The position numbers and the translations under genes are program-made. A model generated the notes under the pieces. That model had not been told where the DNA came from. It searched no databases and saw only the letters and a list, made by a program, of their open reading frames with translations. 64,000 bases of DNA, from positions 2,481,578-2,545,577 of the forward strand of contig WPIO01000061.1 of the NCBI GenBank assembly GCA_009760855.2. The letters run 5' to 3'. This document shows positions 19,838-31,345 of the stretch, in pieces; positions within the stretch are counted from its first letter, which is position 1, and the number at the start of each line of letters is the position of its first letter. This DNA comes from Cristatella mucedo (Eukaryota > Bryozoa > Phylactolaemata > Cristatellidae).

Positions 19838-21535
19838 GTGAGGTCTAACTGCCCAAATATTAAGGGCTCAGCCAAAAAGTTTTCAGCCTTCTTTACTGAA
19901 CAAATTGTGCACACTCGCGCCTCCTTTAAGCCCCTTCCGAATAAAGCAATCGCGGTTACACAACCTTTGACCTTCTTTAAAAGGTTCTCAGAGGTTTCTG
20001 CATGCGATGTGGCTACCTTAACAACGTCTACCAAAAAGAGCTCGTCTTCTGAAAACCCTAGACCTTCATCTCTTCTGTCTTCACTAGCAGACCACCTAAG
20101 ACCTGTAATAATCAAGATTTTTAATACTTCTCTGGGTAAAGGGGTCATCCCAATGTCGTTGAAATCGGCAATCGTTAGACCCATACTTAAAAAGCAGGGA
20201 TTAGATACAGAGGTCCTTGTGAATTATTGCCCAGTTTTTCTTCTTCTTTTCCTGTCAAAGATTCTTGAAAACATTGTTGCTGAGCAGCTGGTTGAACATA
20301 TTAAAAATAACTAAATGCTAGAAACATTTCAATCAGGGTTCAAGAGGCAGCTCTCCACTGAAACTGCTCTCCTTCATGTAAATGGTGACATTTACGTGGC
20401 AATGACGACGGGTATGTTACTGCCCTAGCTCTTCTAGATCTGTATGCTGCCTTCAACACCATCGATCACGGGGTTCTGCTTTAACGATTGAGAAAAACGA
20501 TTGGTCTGGCAGGCAAAGCACTGGCGTGGTTTTAATCATACTTGCCTGGTGGTGTTCAATGGGAGTCGTGTGGGGGTCAGGTCTCACACATGAGAAGGGT
20601 CGCCTGTGGTGTTTCTCAAAGGTCTGTACTCGGTCCATTGATGTTCTCCATTTACGCACAGCCTCTGGGAAAAGTGATTAACGCGATGGAATAGGATATC
20701 TCTTTTATGGTGACGAGATTCAGTGGTATTTGTCATTCAAACCTTCAGAATCTGCTGCAGCAACTGAGAAACTGAATGATTGCCTTGCCGATATTCAATC
20801 CGGGAAGTCGGAAAACTTCCTGAAAACAAATGACGATAGAACCAAACTACTGCTCATAGGACACCTTAAGGGTGTGGCTGGATGATAGGCTTTGCTCTTG
20901 TAGTAGGTGATGCAATTGTGAGACCATCACCACGTGCTCGAAATTTCGGTGTCGCTTTTGACAGCTGCCTCAATTTAAAAAAGCTTCATTTAGAAGACTG
21001 ATTCTACAGCTAGCCATCACGTCCTATCCCTATCCATGATCAGGAGTTGTCCCCAAAGTTGATGGTAAAAAATTCAATTAGCTTCTTAGTTCTGTCTCGG
21101 CTTGATTATTGTAACGCCCTGTTGGCCGAGCTACCAAAGAAAGGTACTAGGCCATTGCAGCTGACTATAAATATGGCGGCATGGCTAGTATCTAAGTTCA
21201 AGAGGTTTGAGCACGTGTCTGCTTTGCTAAAAGAGCTAGGATGGATGCCGGTTGAGCAACGGATACAGAGCCAAGTTCTTGAGCTGACCCACAAGGCCCG
21301 CCACGGCTTGGCTCCTTCATACCTACCTGAACTGCTGATTCAGTTTCAGCCCGTTCGCGCCCTTAGGTCTTGTGTGGACAATAAATTAGCTGTTCCATTG
21401 CTCCGCTTAAAGACGGCTGGCGCAAAAGCTTTAGCTCTGAAGGTCCTGGACTGTGCAACTCGCTTCTACAATTCTTATGCAACGATAACTGCTGTCCTGC
21501 TGCCGTCTATGGCTCGTCTTTTTCAGTGGTCCTGA
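19838..21535 (+). pseudogene. LINE-B reverse transcriptase and C-terminal domain, broken
   Basis: Visible pieces are SLKSAIVRPILKKQGLD (about 20156-20206), LSKILENIVAEQLVEHI, FQSGFK, LLDLYAAFNTIDHGVL around motif A (about 20428-20480) and VSQRSVLGPLMFSIYAQ (motif B). Motif C is lost in frameshifts near 20700, where MVTRF replaces the expected YADD region. From 21047 the C-terminal block is well preserved (SRLDYCNALLAELPKKGTRP, AWLVSKFKRFEHVS, HKARHGLAPSYLPELL). Confidence 0.75.
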
Positions 21536-21784
21536 GCTGCTACTTCCATGCTACTCACTACCTCAACGGCTCTCCTGACTTTTCTATGCTTCCCTTCTTC
21601 CTTCAGGTGGTGTGAGAATAAGTATGTTGGCTAGGAAATCCATAGTTCATGCCGCATTAGCTGTGAGTGTACTATACAAAGCTCTCGTGCATAACACCCA
21701 CACGGTCTTTACTACTTTGTAGAGTTACAGATGGAGATACAATATATTACATTACATTACATTAAATTACCTATGCTGTAAAGA

Positions 21785-21916
21785 AATATATAATTCATTG
21801 GTACAGCACGTTAAGGGAACAGAATCTATGTTCAGGTGCCTCACATATACCAGGGGTTCGACCCCTCTATCCCGACCAGACATTGATAGAGGTGAGCACC
21901 TTAACCGCTGGGCCAA
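21785..21916 (-). repeat. tRNA-derived SINE with LINE-A-like tail
   Basis: Read on the minus strand: TGGCCCAGCGGTTAAGGTGC is a near-ideal box A region of a tRNA-type polymerase III promoter, and GGGGTCGAACCCC about 40 bases on is box B-like (GGTTCGA consensus). A 3' tail AGATTCTGTTCCCTTAACGT and GTACCAATGAATT follows, related to the LINE-A terminus. It lies directly beside the LINE-B (ATTAC)n end. Confidence 0.75.
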
Positions 21917-22724
21917 ATAAATGCAGCAGCCATACTATCTTAGTGGGTGCTACCAAAAAGGTTTTCTATTGCCTACGCAGCTTTCGCCAAAGAAAAGAGA
22001 GACCCACATCTCCGACAAAATCATATGGTATTGCAGTGGGCGTATATAACTCGGCTATCTTCTTGACGAACGCAAAATACCTTGCTGGTGGGCTTCCTCA
22101 CAATGGGGCCTGCTTGCCCCTTGCCGTCCCAAGACCGGGTTTCGGAAGTATTCAGTGGAGGCCTTATCCACTAAACGAGGCAGCATAGGCCACAGCCAAC
22201 AGCAGCTTGCTCTGCCAACCACGAAGGATATCCCTTAATCTGCCGATCTCAAAAATGAGACAGCTGCTGTTGAATTAAGTGCTGATGCTGGCTCTCAGTA
22301 GCTAGCATATCAGTATTTAGTCATATTGGTGAGACCGCCTCACTTCGCTCTTGGGCATCTGGCCAGGTTAAGAATCTTTGACTGCGACCATTGACGGTGT
22401 TTATTTGGCTCTAGCACTAGACCCAGGTCAGAATTGTCGGCCTGCCATCTGTCTCAATCCCCTGTCTCTGGCCTCTGTGGATAATCACGGCAGCGGGCTA
22501 CTCAGTCGTGTACCAGGTTCAAGTCATTAAAAAGACCAGTGGGAGAACCTCATAGCAAGCTGTGCCAAGTAAGGCCTAATCAATTTGTGTCCGAACCAGA
22601 AGGCCCGGCCACTAATAGAAACACATTTTCGAACAGGGTACTTAATCTGCGTCTCACCTGAAATGTAGTGAGGCATTTTGCCACTACACAACGGTCAGAA
22701 CGCCCGCACCCTCTTAAAAACCAC
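21917..22724. other. No feature recognised
   Basis: Moderate GC content and a short open stretch (to 22188) without motifs or splice context. No repeat shared with the rest of the window was identified. Confidence 0.35.
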
Positions 22725-23340
22725 TAATCATGGGAAAGCCAAGTTAGATTCAGAAATTGGGAAGGCTAAGCTCTAAATCGGCTCTGCCAGCATATCTCTC
22801 CTTGAATGTGTCCAAAATCTAGGTATCATGTTCCAAAGTGACCTTTTATTGGACGACCGCACTAGCGCCACAGTCATGTCTATGTAGTTTCAGATACATA
22901 AACTTGCTGAAGTTTGGGCTTGTTTAGATAGGGATACATAATCTAAGTTGGTCATGCATTTATGACATCCAGTCGTGACTTCTGTAAATCACTGCCTGCT
23001 GGCCTAACGGCATGTGCAATAAGGTGCTTCTGCGGGTGTAAATAAAATAAAACTCTGCAGCTAGGCTTGTCTGTCGTGAGAGTCACAGTTGCAACACTCA
23101 AACACTTCTCACCGACCTGTACTTAATTAGCAGTTAAGCAAAGGATCGATTTCAAGGTTTAGTTGCTAAGTTTTAGGTTCCTTAATTACTTTGCTCAAGG
23201 CTACCTATCAGAACTACTGCCCAACAGGCTAAGCGTCGTAGCAACTGCTTTTCGTAATCGAACTGTTTACCTATAGTTCGTACAAACCTCAAACACTTTG
23301 GAGACGGTCCTTTTAATTCGTATTCTATTTAGTTCGTACA
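22725..23340 (+). mobile_element. LINE-A fragment, C-terminal region, degenerate
   Basis: It matches the LINE-A coding end: GGCTCTGCCAGCATATCTCT, TTCCAAAGTGACC, GGTCATGCATTTATGACATC, GGCTTGTCTGTCGTGAGAGT. Frameshifts are frequent. It is joined head-on to a second LINE-A copy at about 23340. Confidence 0.7.
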
Positions 23341-24645
23341 ACGGGTCGTGGCTGACCAGCTGAACTCGTATATCAAACCCTCAAAGCTTGCTAGTAAGTT
23401 CCAGTCTGGCTTTAGAGCTAATCACTCCACAGAGTCAGCATTGCTAAAGGTTTACAACGACCTACTTAGGAATGAAGACATAAGTAGAGTGCCTCTTCTT
23501 GTTTTGCTCGATCTTTCGGCAGCTTTTGATACTGTCGACCACAAAGTTCTTACAGAGCGCATCTCATTTCACCAGGGAATCACTGGCATTGCTCTGCTAT
23601 GGTTTATTTAATATCTCAGCGGGATACTCCAGAGTATTGAAATTAATGGACAAAGATCATTAGATGTACCTCTGAAATATGTTGTACCTCAGGGCTCCGT
23701 ACTAGATCCTGTCCTTTTCACGGTTTATGCTCTCCCTCTTAATGATGTGACTGCCAAGCACAATCTAAGCTTTCACTTGTATGTGGATGACACTCAGTTG
23801 TACCTTTGCCTTAACCTTTCCCAGCCTTCGAACACCTAAAATTCTCTCTAATCACTTGCTGAATGTATAGATGACATCGGCACATGGATGGTTCAGATAA
23901 AGATACCACGTCTAAATTTTCCCATGTATTTGTGACATCCCGTCTTGACTTCTGTATCTCGCTGCATGCCGGCCTTCCGGTATGTGCAGTCAGGCGATTA
24001 CAGCTTGTACAAAACTCTGCAGCCTGGCTTTTCTCTTGTGAACGTCACAGTTTTTACATCAAACAACTTCTCGCCACCGTGCACTGGCTACCAGTCATGC
24101 TACGGATCAACTTCAAAAATTTGTAGCTCACTTTTGGGTTCCTTCATTCTTTGGCTCCTGCCTATATCTCAGATCAACCCCGCACCAGGCCAAGCATCGT
24201 ACCACCAGCTTTTCGGAATCCAACAGTTTACCACTACCTCGTACAAACCTCAAATCCTCTTCAGACCGTGCATTTAGTTCGTAAGCTCCGAATGCCGGGA
24301 ACTCCCTCCGAATTGAGTCACAGCATTCCCTGACTTGACCACATTTAAAAATAACTGAAAAACAAATACCTATTTAGTACAGCATTTAGTGGGTCCCCTG
24401 TCATTTTTCATTCATGTGCTAATGGGTTCTGACACTGCATGCTGCCACCAACCACATTTGTATGCTGACCCTGTGCATGTCACGCCTAACCAGGTTGTTC
24501 ATGTTGTTTATCAAGCATGATATTACTCCCGATTCCATCGCGTTTCCCTTTGCAGCAATTGTAAAGCACCTAGGAGGAGATTGAGTTCTCTGAGGGCGCC
24601 GTATTAAGTGCATAATTATTATTAATATCATTATTATTGTTCTCG
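23341..24645 (+). mobile_element. LINE-A copy from mid reverse transcriptase to (ATT)n tail
   Basis: It encodes VADQLNSYIKPSKL, FQSGFRANHSTESALL, LLVLLDLSAAFDTVDHKVL (motif A), a motif B region YVVPQGSVLDPVLFTVYALP (frame-broken) and YVDDTQLYL (motif C with one substitution from YADD), then a deletion, the C-terminal block, the 3' hairpin (24553-24600) and a short ATT tail. Confidence 0.8.
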
Positions 24646-24815
24646 CAAAGCTTGCAACTCACTGCCAACTTTCCTCACCACATCCCCTGACTTGACCACA
24701 TTTAAAAAGAAATTAAAAAACCTACGTTTGATGGTATGTAGTGAGTCCCTGTAAATCGTCCTTTGTGTGCTGAAGCGTGCTGACACTGTCGAGTGGTGTC
24801 ATTAACCACACTTAT
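24646..24815 (+). mobile_element. LINE-A 3' coding/UTR fragment
   Basis: CATCCCCTGACTTGACCACA and TTTAAAAAGAAATTAAAAAA, then GTGAGTCCCTG and GCTGACACTG match the LINE-A segment just upstream of its 3' UTR. Confidence 0.7.
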
Positions 24816-25029
24816 AGATAACTATGTAGATAAATCAGATGTCCAGTTGATTGGTATTTTAGGATACATTGCAACGATACTTAATTGAATTACAGAAAAA
24901 TTGTAAGGCATCTGCTTTTTAGTGGCCAGCCGAAGAATTTCGACCTCAGGTGAAAATGACTCAATAAGCATTAGCATTTCAGGCCCAGCTCTTGAAAATG
25001 ACGTCAGATACTTGGTTTTCATATAACTA

Positions 25030-25945
25030 CGTATGACCTAATACCCGGAATAATTAAAATCGCCGGTTTAATCTGAAAGAAATCTAGGGAAGTCCTGTTC
25101 CAATGCGATCTTTTATTGGATGACCACATCAGCTCCATATTCAAGTCTGCCTACTTTCAGCTACATAACATTGCTAAAATTTGGACTTCTTTCAACAGGG
25201 ATATCGCACCTCAATTAGTTAATGTATTTGTTACTTCCCATCTAAATTTCTGTAGCTCACTGCCTGCTGATTTAACGACCCCTGCAATCAGGCGCTTACA
25301 GCTTGTGAAAAACTCGACTACTAGACTTCGCTGTCGCGAGCTCCGTTGTTGCTGCATCACACCAAATTTCGCCGACCTGCACTGGCTCTCAGTCAAGCAA
25401 CGCATCGAATTAAATCGAATTCAATTCAGTTCCTTCAATAAACCTTAGTGCACTTCATTCTTCGGCTCCAGTCTACCCATCTAGGTTAAGTGTCTTACCA
25501 CCCGATTTTTGGAAAAATCGTTTGCTTATATTTCATGTGAACCTCAATTCCTTTGGAGCCTTTAGCTCGTGCACTACCATAGCCCAAAAATCACGTATGA
25601 CTTGTATCACGACATCCCCTGGCTCGACGGCATTTAAAAAAGAAACTGAAAAGTCATGTATTCGTTACAGAGTCCAGTGGGTTGATATGGGTCGTCCTTT
25701 GTGTATTTATAGGTGCTGGCACTATGCATGCTGCTGGTAACCGTATTTTCCAGTTAACTCTGTGGATGTCACCACTAATTATGATATGCTCGATGTTCAT
25801 TGAACGTGCTACCGAGAAAAATTTGATGCTTCTTTAACAATTCTTTAACATGCTTTTTAACAGCATATGTAAATTGCCTAGAAAGAGACCAAGTTCTCGA
25901 AGGGCCCAATGTAAAACCCATTATTATTCTTATCTGCCGCTTGTT
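25030..25945 (+). mobile_element. LINE-A copy, C-terminal part to tail
   Basis: It reads MDDHISSIFKSAYFQLHNIA, AIRRLQLVKNS and DLHWLSVKQRIE, then the 3' UTR with TAAATTGCCTAGAAAGAGAC and ATTATTATTC. Frameshifted and diverged. Confidence 0.75.
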
Positions 25946-26589
25946 AATGAAGCCAAATCATCATGTACTCCATTGATTTATTGGCCAACATCTCAATGTA
26001 ATCGAGTGCTGACTGGCCATCATTGATTCCACCGTGATTTGTAATCTCACTGGATAACCAAAGTCTATATTAAGCTTTCCCAGTCCGTTGGACCTGACCT
26101 TAACCATCTGAGGCCAGCCACCCCTTACTTTGATTTTAAGCATCCACAGGGATTGAATGAGTGTTGGACTTTTGAGGTACTCACAGATAATATATGTATG
26201 ACTTTTGCATAGTAAATTTAAAAACCACCGATGTGCAGATCAGGTATTAAGCATAGAACCGTGTGTAGTGAACTGAGCTAGTGAACTGAAACGCCATGTC
26301 AGATTTGCCCCAGGAGCATAAGATTTCAAAAATAAACTTTTAGGTCATCGCTCCCCCAAAAATATTTTATATTATTTAACAGCCTGGTTTTTATATCGGC
26401 AGGATAGACTTAATGGCAATCACTACCTCTTGACATTTCTATTTAAGAGTCGCCAGCTACCGACTTCAAATCCACAACTCGTTCCTGAAGAACGATGACC
26501 TTATTTTTAGAGAATTTTCTCACTGCCCGTATTCTACAGCCAGCATTTCAAAAACAGTTAATTGACCTACCCATTTCTCATGGTGGTTT
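25946..26589. other. No feature recognised
   Basis: A minus-strand open frame at 25961-26143 has no motif. The rest is AT-rich and unassigned. Confidence 0.35.
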
Positions 26590-26745
26590 CTGATGTCGTG
26601 TGATTGGTCTTCCAACCATGTTGTGCCTGCTGACATTGTGCATGTTACAACTAGACATTTAACCATACCTCCATCAACCAACCTGTAAAGCACCTTTAGC
26701 GAGATTTCTTCAAGGGCGGTATGCAAATGTATTAGTATATTGATT
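26590..26745 (+). mobile_element. LINE-A 3' tail, diverged
   Basis: GACATTGTGCATGTTACAAC and TGTAAAGCACCTTTAGCGAG and TTCAAGGGCGGTATGCAAAT align with the LINE-A 3' UTR and hairpin. Confidence 0.55.
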
Positions 26746-27290
26746 ATTGTCAGGGGCGATGACTGTAGCTTCCTACTATCTCAGGAGGCTGATGCCTTTG
26801 TGTATTGCAGGAAGCTGCTTCCTGGCACACTGGAAAACGTTTTCTAATGATGGTCCGTGTCTCTGGAATTATTACAATACAATGAAGGATGAAATAGAGA
26901 AGCAGCTGTACCTGGAGATGTGGGAGTAGGGATTTTGCATACGGTGAATTGCATAGTTACTTTCCTCCATAGGTTTACTCTTCTGTAAAAGATTCAAAGC
27001 ATGGGCTGCTTTTTGTGCCGGGTAACTGGTGTTCAATACACTTAATTTCACTCCATAAAGAGTTACTTAGAAGCGTCGCCGAGTCATGCCTCACGAAAGT
27101 GAGTAGCATGATTGTTTCTGCAAATGACGGCTGGAAAGGATGGCTAAAGTCAGCAGAATGAGATATTTCATAATCTACGAAATGTAAAAGTGAGCTTCAC
27201 ATTCGCTGACATGTGGGCTTTTGTCGCCCACAGTTTTTAAGCTAAGGAATCGTGCAGGTAATTTGTTTTCCATGATGGATCGAACGGCAA
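26746..27290. mobile_element. Strongly decayed LINE-B-like sequence
   Basis: The plus-strand stretch KTFSNDGPCLWN resembles the RSFSSAGPRLWNSLP region of LINE-B; 26935-27290 has weak resemblance to the reverse complement of the LINE-B 3' end (for example GCTGGAAAGGATGGCTAAAG). Orientation and extent are uncertain. Confidence 0.3.
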
Positions 27291-28029
27291 AAGATGGCTG
27301 ACATTTGCACAGCAGTCGACATTGATACGAAGGAAGTGGCGAAACTTGTAGGGCAGCATAGGATTTTTACTCTGTATCAGCAACTAAATAATTACCTATT
27401 GATATATTGCCATGGCCATGGCTTTATGATTGAGCCCAAAGTTTTACTTTCTTCGCCACACTTGATTACAATATCTACAATTTATGGTTTACTGACGAGA
27501 AAATAGAGCATATATCATAAGAATCATGACATGAAATGCAAGCCAATTACTACCAATACAGCCAGCTCTACCCTCGCACATCATAACTCGAGTTACTGAA
27601 GTTACCGAAACTCATTTTCGTGCTCATTGCAGTCTTAGAGCCTCTTGTAGAGCTGAACCGTGTGCTGTTATTTAATACATGTACAGCTCTTTAGTCGTGC
27701 TGTGTTTCTTTTCAAAAGAATTTTCTCATCCTTGGAGAAAATGTTGCAGCACGCATGCCTGCAGGGAATCAGGATTTCTGGACTTTAACCTTATGAAATT
27801 TTTTTGCGGGCATAGCACCGCGATTATTGGCTGGCTTGCATGAGTTTAAGGTTTAGCTTTTCCCTATAGATAAGGTCCATAGTTAATAAGCTGGCTGCAC
27901 TATGCAATAGGCAATAGCAAGCATAGCTCATTCAGCAAACATGTCTGGTTATTACAACTTATTTAGATCCATGTCGAAAAGACAGTCAACTACATCAATA
28001 CCCTGATTTATCGTTCAGTAGGTACAGCC
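27291..28029. other. No feature recognised
   Basis: An open frame at 27294-27506 lacks motifs and splice context. Otherwise AT-rich unassigned sequence. Confidence 0.35.
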
Positions 28030-29410
28030 ATCACGGATACCTAATTTCAAATGCATTGTAAAGTTTTGGGCTTGCTTAGAGAGGGATACCACATCCCTAT
28101 TGACTTATGCATTTGTGAGATTCCGTCTTGTTTTCTATAACTCACTTCTTGGTGGTCTACCGGCCTGTGCACTCATGCCCGTAAAGTTAGTACAACAGCA
28201 GCTAGGCTTGCCTGTCGTACGCCTCCCAATTGCCACATCTCATCACTTCTCGCCAACCGGCACTGGGTCCCACTCAAGCAATGTATCAAATTTGAGGTAT
28301 AAAACTCACTGCTGGGTCCCGTCATTCTTTAGCCCCAACATAGCTATCAGATCTACTTCCCCTCCAGGCTAAGGATCGTACCATCCTGTTTTCGTAGTCT
28401 TACAGTTTACTTATACCTCGTCAGAATTTCCCATCCTTTGGAGACCATGCCTTTAGATTGTATTCTTCTAGAGCCTAGAACTTTACTCCCGACTTGCATC
28501 AGGACATCTCCTGACTTGTCCGTATTTAAAATGGAACTAATCGTCCTTTATGTGCTTATGCGTTCTGACACTCTGCATGTTGCCACTAGCCATAATTGGT
28601 TGCTGACCCTGTGCATTTAACCCTTAACTACCAGTCAAGAAATGGATCGACTTAAAAATTTAGTCGCTCACTTTTAGGTCACTTCATTCTTTGTCTCCAG
28701 CCTATCTCTCAGAACTACTCCCCACCAGGCCAAGCATAATAATTATTATGCACTTGATAAAGCGGCATCAGATAAATCGATCTCTCTCTAGGCGCTTTAA
28801 AGTTGCTGCAAGGGAAATGCAATTGAACGGTGAGGAATATCATGCGTGATAAACAAAAAATGAATAACATGGTTAGGCGTGACATGCACAAGGTCAGCAT
28901 GCAAATGGGTTAGTGGCAGCTTGCCACTAAGCATTCCACAAGCCATGCCATATCACATACCAGCATGCAGCAAGCATCGTACCACCGGCTTTTAGGAATC
29001 TAACAGTTTACCAATACCTCGTACAAACCTTAAATCCTTTGGAGACCGTGCATTTAGCTCGTATCCTCCCAAAGCCTGGAACTCACTCCCGACTTGTGTC
29101 AGAACATCCCCTGACTTGACCACATTTAAAAAGAACTTTAAAACAAACCCATTTAGGACAGCATTTAGTGGGTCCCTGTGATTCGTCCTTCATGTGCTTA
29201 TGGGTGCTGACACTGTGCATGCTGCCACTAACCAGATTTGCATGCCTACCCTGTGCATGTCACCACTAACAATGTTATTCATGTTGTTTATCAAGCATCA
29301 TATTACTCACCATTCAATTGCGCTTCCCCTTGCAGCAAACGTATAGCGCCTATAATGAGATTGGGTTCTCTGAGGGCGATTTATCAAGTGGATTACTATT
29401 ATTATTAAAC
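28030..29410 (+). mobile_element. LINE-A copy interrupted by an inverted LINE-A fragment
   Basis: The C-terminal block at 28055-28735 (TYAFVRFRLVFYNSLLGGLP and onward) breaks at CCAGGCCAAGCAT, and resumes after the insertion at 28971 with CAAGCATCGTACCACCGGCT, continuing through the 3' UTR to the hairpin and a short ATT tail at about 29395-29408. Confidence 0.8.
28738..28970 (-). mobile_element. Nested LINE-A 3' fragment with 7-bp target-site duplication
   Basis: This is an inverted, 5'-truncated LINE-A end (about 233 bp) starting with the reverse complement of its (TTA)n tail. The target sequence CAAGCAT is present on both sides (28731-28737 and 28971-28977), exactly reconstructing the host LINE-A sequence. 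Confidence 0.88.
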
Positions 29411-29414
29411 ATGT

Positions 29415-29545
29415 TATTCTTCTCGTTTATTGAGCATGCTAGCACTAACCATTCGATTGCGATTCCTTTGTGCTAAGTGTAGAATGCATAGAAAGAAATT
29501 GAGTTTTCTGATGGATCTATATACATCGTATTCTTTCTATGGAGA
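29415..29545 (+). mobile_element. LINE-A 3' tail, diverged
   Basis: TTATTGAGCATGCTAGCACT, CATTCGATTGCGATTCC and AGAAAGAAATTGAGTTTTCT match the end of LINE-A. Confidence 0.6.
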
Positions 29546-29789
29546 CATAACAGGTCTGTCAAATTTTGTTGATTGCAATTTCATGACTAAATGGGCTCTG
29601 GTTCGCCTAATTTTTTCTTCGTGATGTTGGTGTTGTATTGCTCCATTCCTAGCAGCATCAGTGCTCGCTTGGATTCACTGATTTGAATCGCAGTGTTAAT
29701 GTGTCTCGTTTTTCCGTTTGTGTCAGCTAAGGTTTTGCATTCATGGGAAATTCAACCATTCCTGTGACTAATATTTTTTATAATCAAAG

Positions 29790-29905
29790 GAAGTCGTACT
29801 AAGCAGAACACAGAAGAAGATGATAGCACCACATACAAAAACACTTTTGAGCCATTGCCCACCTCGAGCTTATCACAGCTGACCGAAATTAGTGCTACAA
29901 ATATG
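29790..29905 (+). CDS. Candidate coding exon a of an unidentified plus-strand host gene
   Basis: A T-rich tract and TAATCAAAG acceptor precede a 116-nt exon ending ATG/GTGAGC. Two bases (GA) plus 38 codons are open: SRTKQNTEEDDSTTYKN, then TFEPLPTSSLSQLTE and ISATNM. Entry needs one base from the previous exon; exit is phase 0, which fits exon b at 37453. The sequence is polar, acidic then Ser/Thr-rich, as in a disordered cytoplasmic or linker segment, with YKNT fitting the pYxN form bound by Grb2-type SH2 domains. The stretch is outside all repeat families seen here. I do not recognise the protein. Upstream exons were not found with confidence. Confidence 0.55.
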
Positions 29906-30154
29906 GTGAGCAAAGTTTTAATTGTCAGTTAACCTAAGGTAAGTTACAAAATGAAACTTGCTCATCTATTGTAGAAAAAAGATTCAAAGTAAATAATATC
30001 AAAGGTCAGGTCGCTTTTTTGAAGGCAATGTCATTTTAATAGATATATCTAATGACCCACGATCTACCAGGGCAACGTTTATTACTCTTTCTTTCTTGGC
30101 CCAAAGCGATGATTAGAAACAGTTTAAATTGACCAAGCTCGAAAATATGCGTTA

Positions 30155-31345
30155 ATAGTAATTATAATGATGCACTTTTGTAGTGTCTTAAGAGAACTCA
30201 ATCACTTTCTTAGCGCTTAATATTTGCTGCAAAGGACACATGATCGGATAGTTAGTCACATCATGCTTGATAAACAACATGAATAACATGGTTGGGGTGA
30301 CATGCACGAGGTCAACACACTAGTGTAGTTAGTGGCTGCATGCAACAGTGTCAGTAAGCAAGAGCACATAAAAGACGAATCACCGAGACCCACTAACTGC
30401 CGTCTACAATTGGGGCGATTTTGATTACTTTTTAAATGTAGTCAAGTTAGGAGACTTCGTGACGAAAGTTGGAAATGACTTCCAGGCTTTGGGAGCATAC
30501 CAACTAAATGCATGGTTTCCAGATGATTTGCAGTTTGTAGGAGGTATGGATAAACAGTTAAATTGCGAAAAGCAGGTGGGAGGATACTTAGCCTGATGGG
30601 GCAGCAGATCTGATAGGTGGGCTGGAGCGAAAAAAGGAAGGGACGTAAAATTGAGCAAGAAAACCTTAAAACAGATCAGTTGTTTTACTGGTGGAAAGTG
30701 CAGATTGGCGAGATGTGATGTGATGTGGCAACTTCAGCGCTTGCGACAGCCAAGCCTAGCTACAAAGTTAGGAGCCGGCTGTAATCATTTGATTTCACAT
30801 GTAGGCCGTCCATCAAGTACTGACTTAAAGAATTCAAGACGCGACATCACAAATGCATGGACCAACTTAGATGTGGTATGCCTAAATATGAGAGCCCGAA
30901 TTTTAGCACTGCTATGTAGCTGAAAGTAGGCAGACACGATTGTGGAGCTGGTGCAGTCGTCTAACGTAAGGTCACTTTGAAACATGACACCTAGATTTCG
31001 TGCCGATTCAGTAGGAGATATGCTGGTAGCTCCGATTAGGAGCGTCAGCTTGTCCTATGTCTAAATCACACTTGGTTTTCTCATAAATACAAATTTTGTT
31101 ATGACGTCATTTAATTTAAGAAAATGTATTGGCATCTACGTGGTGATGTCATCAATACATGCAGCAAGAAAATTGAAAGAATTATAGTGCTTGAGGACAG
31201 GAAGGGATCAAAGCAAAGGTACAACTGAGTGTCATCCGCTGAGAAGTGAAAGCCTTGATTGTGCATGGCAACCACATCGGCAAGAGGGAGAGTCTAAACC
31301 ATGAAACGAACCAAAACAAGCATGGAGCCCTAAGGTGCTCAGTAT
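30155..31345 (-). mobile_element. LINE-A copy, 5'-truncated, minus strand
   Basis: The reverse complement encodes, with breaks, the LINE-A C-terminal block (VHAFVMSRLEFF, SLPFFAPAHLSDLLPHQAKY, CFSQFNCLSI) and ends in the hairpin and TTATAATTATT tail near 30155. The upstream end reaches the reverse transcriptase motif C region near 31240. Confidence 0.78.

Larger units (their letters stand above)
18290..21775 (+). mobile_element. LINE-B copy, nearly full-length with (ATTAC)n tail
   Basis: This is the longest LINE-B copy. A 5' leader at 18300-18660 (shared with 41435-41600 and 42095-42260) is followed by endonuclease, reverse transcriptase and C-terminal regions, a 3' UTR and a short ATTAC array at about 21748-21772. 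CR1/L2-type LINEs move by target-primed reverse transcription using an apurinic-type endonuclease and reverse transcriptase. Many stops and frameshifts show this copy is dead. Confidence 0.8.
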
